Assembly (NCBI GenBank): GCA_963822705.1
Contig: CAWGIX010000003.1
Coordinates: 62,001-126,000 of the forward strand
Reading direction: 5' to 3'
Origin: CAVRQM01 sp963822705
GTDB lineage: Bacteria > Pseudomonadota > Alphaproteobacteria > Acetobacterales > Acetobacteraceae
Length of the DNA: 64,000 bases
The position numbers and the translations under genes are program-made. The notes under the pieces were generated by a model that was not told the origin of the DNA, searched no databases, and saw nothing but the letters and a program-made list of their open reading frames with translations. Shown piece after piece: positions 7,540 through 16,274 of the stretch (positions are counted from its first letter, which is position 1; every line of letters begins with the position of its first letter).

Positions 7540-9309
7540 CTACGCCTCGGCTCGGATGCTGCGCATCACTTCCTCAACGGTAGTGACGCCTTCCAGGGCC
7601 GCCGAAAGTCCGGCGTCGAACATCGTTTCCATGCCCGCTCCCACCGCCGCGCGCTCGATATCGGCGTGCTCGGCGTGGGCGAAGATCAGATGCTCGATCT
7701 CCGGCGATGGGTGCAGAAATTCCGCAATTGCCAGCCGGCCGCGATAGCCGGTGTTGCGGCATGAGGGGCAGCCCACCGGGTGCCACAGCTTGATCGGCCG
7801 CGCCTGGGTGCGCCGCTCGAGGTCGAAGCGGGCGATCATTTCCGGAGGTGCCAAATCCTCGCGCCGGCAGACCGCGCATAGCCGCCGCACCAGCCGCTGC
7901 GCCAGTACACCGCGCAGCACCGCAGTCAGCAGATAGTCCTCCAGCCCCATGTCGCGCAGCCGGGTGATCGTGGCGGCGGCGGAATTGGTGTGCAGAGTGG
8001 ACAGAACCAGATGTCCGGTCAGCGCCGCCTGCACCGCGATCTGCGCGGTTTCCAGGTCGCGCACCTCGCCCACCATGATCACGTCCGGGTCCTGGCGCAG
8101 AATCGAGCGCAGCAGGGTCGCGAACGTCAGACCGATATTCGGCTTGACCTGGATCTGGTTGATGCCGCGCAACTGGTACTCGATCGGGTCCTCTACCGTG
8201 ACCACTTTGCGCGCCACCGAATTCAGCGACAGCAGGCCCGAATACAGGGTCGTGGTCTTGCCGCTGCCGGTCGGACCGGTGACCAGCACAATGCCGTTGG
8301 GCAGTGCCAGCGCATCTCCCAGTTTGTCTATCACGGCAGGCGGCAGGCCAAGTTTCGCGTAATCGAACGCCACTGCGGTGCGGTCCAGCACGCGCATCAC
8401 CACCGTCTCGCCCCACAGCGAGGGAATGGTGGAGACCCGGAAATCCACCTCCTGGCCGCGCACCGCGAGTTTGATGCGGCCGTCCTGCGGCAGCCGGCGT
8501 TCCGCAATATCCAGCCGCGACATGATTTTTACGCGTGATACGATCGCCGCGGTCAGCCGCGCCGGCGGGCTCTCCGCCTCCTGCAGCACACCGTCGTACC
8601 GATAGCGCACGCGCAGCCGGTCCTCGAACGGCTCGATATGGATGTCGCTGGCCTGCGTCTCCACCGCACGGGCAATGATCTGGTTGACCAGCCGGATCAC
8701 CGGCGCCTCGGAGGCCAAATCTTTTAGCCGCTCCGCGTCCTCCTCCAGCGGCGCCTCGCCCTCGTCGTGACCGTGGCCGTGGCCGGCGTGGCTGCCGGCG
8801 GCGTCTTCGCGATACAGCCGGTCAAACGCCGCCTCGATCTCGATCGGCACCGCCACTTCCAGCACGACCGACTTGCCGGTGGCGGCGGCGATGGCCGCGG
8901 GGGTAAACGGATCCAGCGGGTCGGCGGCGGCGACGATCAGCTGGTCGTGCTCGATGGCCACCGGCATCGCGCGGGCAGTGCGCAGGAAACGGGTGGTCAG
9001 CCGCTCGGCCAGCAGCGGCTCGTCCGTGGGGTAGCGCTCCGGCGTGGCGATGCGCATCCCGAGCAGGCTGGCATAGGCTGCCGCAAGGCCGCGCTCGGTC
9101 ACCAGTCCGAGCTGGATCAGCACCAAATCGAGCCGCTGGCCGCTTTCGGTGGCCACCCTGCGGGCGCGGTCGAGCGTGCGGGCGTCGCACTGGCCCTGCC
9201 GCTCCAGCAGGTCGGCCAGAGCGGCAAGCGTCTGGTCCAGGCTGCCGGCGTCCGCCGCCGAGGTGATGATGGCAGTATCCAAAAAACCCCTCTCCGCCCG
9301 CGCCCGCAA
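7540..9309 (-). CDS. gspE: GspE/PilB-type secretion or pilus assembly ATPase
   Basis: A 589-aa hexameric traffic ATPase that powers type II secretion or type IV pilus assembly. The N-terminal GspE_N (MshEN-like) domain covers about residues 25-165. The Walker A motif is VTGPTGSGKTTTLYSG near residue 345, the Walker B/Asp box is RQDPDVIMVGEVRD, and the His box is GHLVLSTLHTN. A zinc tetracysteine follows (CAVC near 476, then CPSC), typical of GspE and PilB. A His-rich linker (HAGHGHGHDEGE) sits near residue 175, which is unusual. The start codon is TTG at 9309 and is uncertain. No other pilus genes adjoin it, though a prepilin peptidase lies 4 kb away. Confidence 0.88.
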   Translation of the reverse strand: MRARAERGFLDTAIITSAADAGSLDQTLAALADLLERQGQCDARTLDRARRVATESGQRLDLVLIQLGLVTERGLAAAYASLLGMRIATPERYPTDEPLLAERLTTRFLRTARAMPVAIEHDQLIVAAADPLDPFTPAAIAAATGKSVVLEVAVPIEIEAAFDRLYREDAAGSHAGHGHGHDEGEAPLEEDAERLKDLASEAPVIRLVNQIIARAVETQASDIHIEPFEDRLRVRYRYDGVLQEAESPPARLTAAIVSRVKIMSRLDIAERRLPQDGRIKLAVRGQEVDFRVSTIPSLWGETVVMRVLDRTAVAFDYAKLGLPPAVIDKLGDALALPNGIVLVTGPTGSGKTTTLYSGLLSLNSVARKVVTVEDPIEYQLRGINQIQVKPNIGLTFATLLRSILRQDPDVIMVGEVRDLETAQIAVQAALTGHLVLSTLHTNSAAATITRLRDMGLEDYLLTAVLRGVLAQRLVRRLCAVCRREDLAPPEMIARFDLERRTQARPIKLWHPVGCPSCRNTGYRGRLAIAEFLHPSPEIEHLIFAHAEHADIERAAVGAGMETMFDAGLSAALEGVTTVEEVMRSIRAEA

Positions 9310-9495
9310 AGCCGGCGGCGGGCGCAGTCTTGGTCGATGGCCGGGCTGGCTAGCAAGCGAAACCGCGGTCGCCTGTGAGCCATCTTACAGCAAAAGGGCA
9401 GCACGCAGTGGTTAACAACCCGTCATCGGCGATCGCAGCAAGGCACCAGCCAAGCGAGAGACCTCCGCGAAAGCCGGGCATGATGGAGGCGCGGC

Positions 9496-10635
9496 ATGGC
9501 CGACAAGAAAGGCAAGGCGGGAAGTCCGGACGACATCATGGCGCCGGCCGCCATGAAGCCGATTCTGGCGGGCGCCAAAGGCGGCAGCCCCGCGAGCTGC
9601 GCGCTCGGCCTGACCAAGGACAAGGACGGCGTGCTGCTGCTGGATAGGCGCAGGAAGCCGAAAGCGCTGATGGCAGAACTGAAGAAGCAGGCCGCCAGCG
9701 CGGGCCTGGAACTGGAGATGCCGACCTTGCGGTTCGGCCGTGCCATAGTCGACGCCGAACAGGACGCGAGCCTGCTCACTCTGGTCGTCAACAAGGACGC
9801 CGGCGGCGCGATGCGGTCCAAGATGCTGGAGCGCGTCAAGAAGGCGGGCTTTGCCAAAGTCGAAATCACCGTCGACGCGAGCCTGGAGAACGAGGCGGAG
9901 GAGGACCAGCCCGCACCTCCAATGGCCATGGCAACCGTGCGGCCGCAAGCTCCGTCGCCCCCACCAGCGCCGCCGCCTGGACCGTCCGGGCAGGACGCGA
10001 CGACGCTGACCAATACGCTGACCGGCCTAGTCAAGCAGATGCTGCCGGTCATCGCGGCCGACCCGACGCGGGCGAACGCGCTCAAGGGGTTTGCCCTGCA
10101 GGCCCAGACCAGCCTGAAATCGGGCGACGTAGCGGCTGCGGCGAACTCAGTCGAGGCGCTGCGGCGGGCGCTGAACGGAGCGGGCACGCAGCCTGCCGCG
10201 CCAGCGCAGCCAACACCGGCAGTCCCGGGAACACCCGCGCCGCCGGGCGTGCATGCCAAATCCCGTCTCGCCTGGATTGCCACGCGCCAAAAAGTCGAGG
10301 CCGATCTCGCCAAGCTGAAAAAGGGCATCGTGGCAGCCTGCAACGGCAAGGATATCGAGGCCGCACTGGAAGCCGGGTTCAGCAGCCGCGTCGAACCGGT
10401 GCTCGGCAAGCTGGACGATAGCCTGGCCCACAAGCTCGACGAGGTAAACAAGGCCACGGATCCGGCGCAACGGGCCAAGCTGCTGTCCGAAGCCAAGCAG
10501 ATCGTGCAGCGATACGAGTCATACGTGGCCAGCGAGCCGATTATCGCAAAGCTGGACGCGAACCCGTTCGTGCCATTGGCGCTGCGCAAGACGCTAACTG
10601 CGACCCTGACCACGCTGTCGACGGCCCTGCGCTGA
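9496..10635 (+). CDS. Unrecognised 379-aa protein, Pro-rich centre, helical C-terminus
   Basis: I do not recognise this family. The start (ATG at 9496) has a GGAG ribosome site. Residues 1-135 form a mixed domain with Lys-rich helices, including KPKALMAELKKQAASAGLEL and TLVVNKDAGGAMRSKML. A Pro/Ala linker follows (about 135-170). The C-terminal half is helical and charged (RQKVEADLAKLKKGIVAA, LDEVNKATDPAQRAKLLSEA) and ends LRKTLTATLTTLSTALR. There is no signal peptide or membrane segment, so it looks cytosolic. The next gene starts 43 nt downstream on the same strand, so the two probably form an operon. Codon use looks native. Confidence 0.7.
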   Translation: MADKKGKAGSPDDIMAPAAMKPILAGAKGGSPASCALGLTKDKDGVLLLDRRRKPKALMAELKKQAASAGLELEMPTLRFGRAIVDAEQDASLLTLVVNKDAGGAMRSKMLERVKKAGFAKVEITVDASLENEAEEDQPAPPMAMATVRPQAPSPPPAPPPGPSGQDATTLTNTLTGLVKQMLPVIAADPTRANALKGFALQAQTSLKSGDVAAAANSVEALRRALNGAGTQPAAPAQPTPAVPGTPAPPGVHAKSRLAWIATRQKVEADLAKLKKGIVAACNGKDIEAALEAGFSSRVEPVLGKLDDSLAHKLDEVNKATDPAQRAKLLSEAKQIVQRYESYVASEPIIAKLDANPFVPLALRKTLTATLTTLSTALR

Positions 10636-10678
10636 TTGTGCATTCGTGGAACGACTCTGAGAGATCTGGAGGATCAAC

Positions 10679-12639
10679 ATGCCGCTCAGCAGCGACCAGA
10701 TTGCGTGGCTCGAAGATTCGCTTGGTATCGATCCGAGCACTCTGACGGAAGAGGACGTTGCCCAGATCGAGCGGCAAGGGGAAATCGCGGCGGAATTCGC
10801 CGAGTTCGACCAGCATGGCGGGCAGCAACTGGACACTTCATACGACACGTCGGACCTGGACGCAGACGGACCGAACCGCATCCCTGAACTCAATCCCGAG
10901 CCCGATCGCCCGGCGCGCCCAGTGTCGCCGGAACGGCGGGCCGCCGCTGGTGCGCAAAGAAGATATCGGGCGGACGAAGGCATGACCGATCCGGACGTGG
11001 AGGTCGGCCACACCCAGGCGGTCCGTCACACCAAGGAGTCCGGCGCACCCTCGGAGCAGGTAAACGATCCCGAGACGTTCATGCAGCTGCACGATGAGCC
11101 GGGCCAGGGCCTTGATGTCGACGTTACCAATGAGCGCGGCGGCACGCGAACGACAACGCGGCACAAAGCGCAGGAAGATTTGATCGACGATGCGGTGGAC
11201 CGCTCCCGCACCGATGGCGAACTCACTCCCGAGGGCCAGCAGGCCGCAGGCGACGAGGTTCTGTGGCGAACGCAGGGGACCGGATTCGATCAGCGCGAGG
11301 TGGACGTAAAGCGCCAGAGCGGCTTGGTGGACGAGGAAACTTTGCTCGCACGCTTCCGGGCGAAAAACGCGGCGCAGACACAGCAAAACGCGCCGGAGGA
11401 CCCGGCCGCGCCCGAGAGCCAGGACTCTCCCGGCAACGACGCACCCCTTGACGATGCTCCCGAGCTGCCGCGGCAGACCCGCCAGTGCCGGGGGCGGGCG
11501 ACCCGACAAACGGCGGGGCCGGTGACACCACCGGCCTTGCTGATCCGGCCCTGTATGACACCGCCCCGCCTGCCGGCTCCCCCGAGCGCGCGAACACGAC
11601 AGCCGCACCGGACGGCGCCGACGGGCCGATGCCAACTGACACGACGACCGACGATCCCGGCCTCGGTGCAGACCCCGATTCCCCGGCGCCGACGCCAAAC
11701 TCCGAACTGCCCACCTCGGAGGTGCCCAGCTCCGAGATACCCGGCAGCGGCACGGTTCCTGAAACCGAAGGCGGCGTTGGGGCCGAAGCCGGCGCCGCGG
11801 ACGCGGCCGGAGCCGGCCTGCTCGGAGGCGGCATCGCTGGCGGGATCGCGCTCGCCCAGGACTGGGGCAAGGTCCAGAGCGGGCAGATGAGCGTGGGCCA
11901 GGCGGCGGTGGACGTCGGCGGCAAGACCGCGGTCGCGGGCGGCCTCACGATGGCCGGCTCCGCCACCGCCGACGCGCTCGCGAGCGGCGGTTCGGATGCG
12001 GCAGCGGGTGCCGTGGCCGGCGAGGCGGGAGAGGTCGCCGGCGCCGTGTTCAAGGGTGGCGTGGTCGGCGGCGTGGTGGCCGGCGGCATGGCGCTCATCG
12101 ACGACGTGGGCAAGGTGGAGGACGGCACCATGACCGGCGGCACCGCTGCGGTCGACGTCACCGCCAAAACCGCAGTCGGCGTTGGAGCCGGCGTGGCGGG
12201 GGCCTGGGCCGGAGCCGAAATCGGCGCCGCGGTCGGTTCCATCATCCCGGGTGCCGGTACCGCAATCGGCTTCGTGGCTGGTGCCGTGGTCGGCGGCGCG
12301 GTGGGCTATGTCGGCAATGCGCTGATGAACACCGATACCGGGAAGGCGATCCTGTCCGCCGCGGGCAGTGCGGTCGACACCGCGATTGACGGCGTGAAGG
12401 ATGCCGGGGCAGCGGTGGCGGACGCCGCCGGCTCGGTTGCCTCCGGGGCCGAGAGCCTGGCCTGCGACGCCGCAAGCGCGGTGGGAGACGCCGCGAGCGC
12501 CGTGGCAGGAGCGGCGGATAATGTGGCCGGCGCGGCGGCAAGCGCGGTCAGCGATGCCGGTCAGGCGGTAGCCGGCGCCGTCGACGATGTGGAAAGCGCT
12601 GCTTCCGGCTTGTTGGACAGCATCTCATCGGCATTGTGA
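10679..12639 (+). CDS. Unrecognised glycine-zipper repeat protein, split by a frameshift
   Basis: Two frames make one likely product of about 650 aa. The first (10679 to about 11470) starts at an ATG with a GGAGG site and encodes an acidic soluble region (MPLSSDQIAWLEDSLGIDPS; later RTQGTGFDQREVDVKRQSG). The second (about 11470-12639) encodes a disordered Pro/Glu/Ser linker, then two copies of a Gly-rich block: ALAQDWGKVQSGQMSVGQAA and ALIDDVGKVEDGTMTGGTAA. A glycine-zipper membrane hairpin (GSIIPGAGTAIGFVAGAVVG) and an Ala-rich repetitive helix follow. The shift lies between 11452 and 11500; one missing base rejoins the frames. A GTG at 11485 could start a separate gene but has no ribosome site. 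Function is unknown; membrane insertion is inferred. Confidence 0.6.
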
Positions 12640-12725
12640 CCGAGCGCACTGCGCCGCAAGAAACGAAGGAATGACGCACAACCCTGACGCGCTCTGTGGT
12701 ATGCAGCCCGCGTCAGGAGGCGAAC

Positions 12726-13064
12726 ATGAACCGGTTCACGCTCGCGCTGGTGGTGGTCACGCTCGCCATGGGTTGTCGCGCGGCGCGCGCGGATTGCGAG
12801 CAGCACATGGAACAGCTCGCCGGCCTCCTGCCACAGCTCCCGGACGGTCACGTCAAGTACATCGTCATGCTCGACATCAATTTCGCCGTTCGCGAACTCG
12901 AGGAGGACGACGAGTTCGAGTGCATGCTCCTGGTCGACCACGCCGTGCGGGTGATCAAGACCGCACCGCAGGACGCATTACCGCCGATGCCAACGCTGCA
13001 ACCACCGCGCGCGCCGATCCCTGCGCCGCCCTCGTCTCAGAACGTTACCCGCACGCCGCCATAA
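12726..13064 (+). CDS. Small secreted protein of unknown function
   Basis: A 112-aa protein with an N-terminal signal peptide (MNRFTLALVVVTLAMGCRAA, cleavage probably after ARA, before DCEQ). A weak lipobox-like AMGC is present, but the residues fit signal peptidase I better. The mature part is short and helical, with two cysteines (DCEQHMEQL and FECMLL) that could pair in the periplasm. The tail is Pro-rich (PMPTLQPPRAPIPAPPSSQ). The ATG at 12726 follows an AGGAGG-like site. It lies 86 nt downstream of the glycine-zipper gene and upstream of the prepilin peptidase. No family is recognised. Confidence 0.6.
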   Translation: MNRFTLALVVVTLAMGCRAARADCEQHMEQLAGLLPQLPDGHVKYIVMLDINFAVRELEEDDEFECMLLVDHAVRVIKTAPQDALPPMPTLQPPRAPIPAPPSSQNVTRTPP

Positions 13065-13110
13065 CCGGCATCACAGGTTCGCCGCTTGATCGAAACGTGG
13101 CGATCGCCGT

Positions 13111-13881
13111 TTGCCGGAGGCCCCTGTTCAATGCGCGCGGACGGCGAGACGCTTGATTACGTGGTGGGCCCCGCTGCTACTGGCGCCGTTCATCGGAAGT
13201 TTTGTGGGCGTGCTGGTACGGCGGCTGCCGGCGGAGCAGCCGATCCTGATGGGACGCTCACGGTGCGAGTCCTGCGGCCACCGGCTGAGTCCGCTGGAGT
13301 TGATGCCGATCGCGAGTTTCTTCGTGTGGCGCGGGCGCTGCCGGGAGTGCAGAGCGCGCATCGCGCCGATGCATCTGGCCGTGGAACTCGCGGCTTTGGC
13401 AGTGGCGGTCAGTGCCGTGGTGTTTCTCAGCGGGCCGGTGCTGTGGGCCGGCTGCGTTCTTGGCTGGACGCTGTTGCCGCTGGCCTGGATCGACGCGGAG
13501 CATTTTTGGCTACCCGACGTACTCACGCTGCCGTTGCTGGCGGCAGGGCTGCTGGCAACCTGGTTTTTGGCCCCCTGGGCGGTGACCGATCACGCCCTGG
13601 CGGCGGCACTCGGCTATGGTCTGTTTCGCTGTCTTGCAGCGGTGTACCGGCGCTGGCGCGGGTTCGAAGGGCTGGGCCAGGGAGATGCCAAGCTGCTGGC
13701 GGCGGGCGGCGCCTGGCTGGGTCTGGCGGCGTTGCCGGCCGTGCTGCTCACTGCTGCGGGCGTCGGATTGGCGATCGCCCTGGGGATGCGGCTGGCCGGA
13801 CGGACAGTGGGACGGACCACAAGGCTGCCACTCGGCACGGCGCTGGCGGTGGCCGTCTGGGCGGTGTGGCTGGCTGGGTGA
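13111..13881 (+). CDS. Prepilin peptidase (A24 family, PilD/GspO type)
   Basis: An inner-membrane aspartyl protease that cleaves (and in full-length forms methylates) type IV prepilins and type II pseudopilins. A first membrane helix (APFIGSFVGVLVRRLP) is followed by the zinc-binding cytoplasmic domain with two CxxC pairs (CESCGHRLSPLE, CREC). The two catalytic aspartates appear in WIDAEHFWLPD and GLGQGDAKLLAAGGAWLG, the GxGDxK-type motif. Six or seven membrane helices are visible. The TTG at 13111 is the track start; a TTG at 13153 (LITWW) would be closer to family N-termini. It would serve the GspE ATPase encoded at 7540-9309. Confidence 0.88.
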   Translation: MPEAPVQCARTARRLITWWAPLLLAPFIGSFVGVLVRRLPAEQPILMGRSRCESCGHRLSPLELMPIASFFVWRGRCRECRARIAPMHLAVELAALAVAVSAVVFLSGPVLWAGCVLGWTLLPLAWIDAEHFWLPDVLTLPLLAAGLLATWFLAPWAVTDHALAAALGYGLFRCLAAVYRRWRGFEGLGQGDAKLLAAGGAWLGLAALPAVLLTAAGVGLAIALGMRLAGRTVGRTTRLPLGTALAVAVWAVWLAG

Positions 13882-13904
13882 GACGTCCCGCCTGGCCGCC
13901 CACG

Positions 13905-13934
13905 TTGACACTCGACAAAACTCCGCCTTAGCTT
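13905..13934 (+). promoter_or_regulatory. Candidate sigma70 promoter of the frcBCA operon
   Basis: A perfect TTGACA -35 box lies at 13905-13910. After 18 nt comes TAGCTT (13929-13934) as a weak -10, about 75 nt upstream of the substrate-binding protein gene. No regulator gene adjoins the operon. Confidence 0.45.
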
Positions 13935-14009
13935 TTTTCGCCAGTGGCTCGCATCGACGAGAATACGAGGCCGTAGAAAACGGCGATGACTGCAACGGGG
14001 GGAAAAACG

Positions 14010-15083
14010 ATGACAACAGGTTTGCACAGCCGCGACCGCCTGCGGGCGAGAACTTCGTTTCCGGCGATGGTCGCCGCAGCGGCATTGGCCGCTGCCGCGA
14101 TCGGCATGGCCGGCAGCGCGTGGGCCGCGGATGCCACCATCGTCGGACTGATCACCAAGACCGACAACAATCCGTTCTTCGTAAAAATGCGCGACGGCGC
14201 CGGTGCGGAAGCCAAAAAACTCGGCCTCACGCTGCAGACATTTGCCGGGAAATACGACGGGGACAACGACACCCAGGTCGCCGCCGTCGAAAGCCTGATC
14301 TCCGCCGGCGCCAAGGGCATCCTGATCACGCCGAGCGACACCAAAGCCATCGTGCCGACGATCAAGAAGGCGCGCGATGCCGGGCTTCTGGTCATCGCGC
14401 TGGACACGCCGCTCGATCCGATCGATGCCGCCGACGCAACCTTTGCCACCGACAATTTCAAGGCCGGCGAGCTGATCGGGGAGTGGGCGCAGAAGACGCT
14501 CGGCGCCAAAGCGGCCACCGCCCATGTCGCCTTTCTCGACGCGCTGGAGTTCGAGCCGACCACCGACCTGCTGCGCGACCACGGGTTCATGAAGGGTTTC
14601 GGCATCGAGTTCGAGGATCCGACGCACTACGGCAACGAGACCGACAAACGCATCGTCGGCCATCAATGGGGCAAGGGCGCCGAGGAAGGAGGCCGCACCG
14701 GAATGGAGAATCTGCTGCAAAAAGACCCTGACGTCAGTGTCGTCTATACCATCAACGAGCCGACCGCGGCCGGCGCATACGAGGCGCTCAAGGCGGCCGG
14801 CAAGGCCGACGGCAGCGTTCTGATGACGTCCGTGGACGGCGGCTGCCCGGGGGTAAAGAACGTGCAGGCCGGCGTGATCGGCGCCACCTCGATGCAGTTC
14901 CCGCTACGCATGGCCGCCCTTGGCGTGCAGGCGGTCGACCAGTTTGCGAAAACCGGCAAGAAGCCCGAGCCCACGCCAGGTCTGAAGTTTTTCGACACCG
15001 GCGTGAGCCTGGTGACCGACAAGCCGGTTGCAGGCGTGGAGTCGATCACGGCCAAGGAAGGTCTGACGAAGTGCTGGGGTTGA
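14010..15083 (+). CDS. frcB: Sugar ABC transporter substrate-binding protein (FrcB-like)
   Basis: A 357-aa periplasmic binding protein of the ribose/fructose type (Peripla_BP_4). The signal peptide ends at AGSAWAA-DATIVG. The mature start (TIVGLITKTDNNPFFVKM) and the hinge motifs (GDNDTQVAAVESLISAG, ALDTPLDPIDAA) match FrcB of Sinorhizobium. The ATG at 14010 is preferred over the one at 13986 because it follows a GGGGGGA site. It is followed by a permease and a single-domain ATPase, the FrcBCA layout. Fructose (with ribose or mannose) is the likely substrate by family; the exact sugar cannot be read from sequence. Confidence 0.87.
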   Translation: MTTGLHSRDRLRARTSFPAMVAAAALAAAAIGMAGSAWAADATIVGLITKTDNNPFFVKMRDGAGAEAKKLGLTLQTFAGKYDGDNDTQVAAVESLISAGAKGILITPSDTKAIVPTIKKARDAGLLVIALDTPLDPIDAADATFATDNFKAGELIGEWAQKTLGAKAATAHVAFLDALEFEPTTDLLRDHGFMKGFGIEFEDPTHYGNETDKRIVGHQWGKGAEEGGRTGMENLLQKDPDVSVVYTINEPTAAGAYEALKAAGKADGSVLMTSVDGGCPGVKNVQAGVIGATSMQFPLRMAALGVQAVDQFAKTGKKPEPTPGLKFFDTGVSLVTDKPVAGVESITAKEGLTKCWG

Positions 15084-15120
15084 TTGCGACGCCGGACCGG
15101 TAACGCCGATCTCTGAGCAG

Positions 15121-15148
15121 GGAAGAGCAGCCTTTCGACTGCTCTTCC
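15121..15148 (+). terminator. Intercistronic hairpin between frcB and frcC
   Basis: A perfect 10-bp inverted repeat (GGAAGAGCAG at 15121-15130, CTGCTCTTCC at 15139-15148) with an 8-nt loop is followed by a moderately T-rich stretch (GGCTTTCTTG). It lies 38 nt after the frcB stop. Such hairpins often protect or partially terminate the binding-protein transcript so that it exceeds the membrane genes. Confidence 0.65.
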
Positions 15149-15221
15149 GGCTTTCTTGCCCCATTCCGGTACCCGGTCTCCGCTGATAACCGCACACAAG
15201 GCCAGGAACCGGTCGGAGCCG

Positions 15222-16274
15222 ATGCCATCAAGCCACGCCGCGACACCTCCGCTCGATGCCACGGAGGCGGTTTTCGAGGAGCCGCGCAGGACGCTTTTGA
15301 AACGCGTCCAGTATTTCCTGCATGGCTCGCCAACGGCGGTTCCCTTCATCGTTCTCCTGCTCGGCATCTTGCTGTTCAGCACCGTCGTGGGCAGCCGGTT
15401 CTTTCATCCGTTCAACCTGTCGCTGGTGCTGCAGCAGGTCACCATCATCGCCATCGTCGGGATTGCACAGACCTTGGTGATCCTGACCGCGGGCATCGAC
15501 CTGTCGGTCGGCGCGATCACCGTATTGTCTTCGGTCGTCATGGGGCGCCTCGCGGTGGTGTCGGGCCTGCCGATCGAACTCGCGTTTGCGATCGGGCTGA
15601 TCACCGGCCTGGTTTGCGGTTTCGTCAACGGCGCGCTCGTGGTCTATTTGAAACTGCCGCCGTTCATCGTGACGCTCGGCACCTGGAGCATTTTTGGTGC
15701 GCTGAACCTGTGGTACTCGCATAGCGAGACGATCCGACAGCAGGAGGTCGAGGCAGCCGCGCCGTTCCTTCAGTTCATGGGCACCGCGATAAGGATCGGC
15801 GGCGCACGGCTGACTTATGGGTCGATCCTGATGGTCCTGATCGCGGTGGCGATCTGGTACGTGCTGAACCGCACCGCGTTCGGCCGGCATGTCCACGCCA
15901 CCGGTGACGATCCCAACTCGGCGCGACTGGTCGGCATCAACACCGGCCGCACGCTGCTCGCGATCTACACCCTCTCCGGCTTGATCTGTTCGGTGGCGGG
16001 CTGGGTGCTGATCGGCCGCATCGGCGCCATCAGCGCCATCAGCGGCGGCACCACCAATCTCGATTCGATCACCGCCGTGGTGATCGGCGGCACCAGCCTG
16101 TTTGGCGGGCGCGGCTCGATCGTGGGCACATTGGTGGGAGCGCTCATCGTCGGCGTGTTCCGCAACGGCTTGGCGCTGGCCGGCGTGGACGCACTGTGGC
16201 AGGAGTTCACGGTCGGGCTGCTCATCATCATTGCGGTCGCGATCGACCAGTGGATCCGGAAAGTTTCCGCATGA
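15222..16274 (+). CDS. frcC: Sugar ABC transporter permease (FrcC-like)
   Basis: A 350-aa BPD_transp_2 (ribose/fructose-type) permease that forms the membrane channel of the importer. Eight to ten hydrophobic segments are visible, starting at VPFIVLLLGILLFSTVVGSR. The family signature LVILTAGIDLSVGAITVLSS is intact. The EAA-like loop region AFGRHVHATGDDPNSARLVG precedes SLFGGRGSIVGTLVGALIVG. The ATG at 15222 has a GGAG site; the frame continues upstream to 15156 without similarity. Its stop overlaps the ATPase start by 4 nt (ATGA). Confidence 0.9.
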   Translation: MPSSHAATPPLDATEAVFEEPRRTLLKRVQYFLHGSPTAVPFIVLLLGILLFSTVVGSRFFHPFNLSLVLQQVTIIAIVGIAQTLVILTAGIDLSVGAITVLSSVVMGRLAVVSGLPIELAFAIGLITGLVCGFVNGALVVYLKLPPFIVTLGTWSIFGALNLWYSHSETIRQQEVEAAAPFLQFMGTAIRIGGARLTYGSILMVLIAVAIWYVLNRTAFGRHVHATGDDPNSARLVGINTGRTLLAIYTLSGLICSVAGWVLIGRIGAISAISGGTTNLDSITAVVIGGTSLFGGRGSIVGTLVGALIVGVFRNGLALAGVDALWQEFTVGLLIIIAVAIDQWIRKVSA

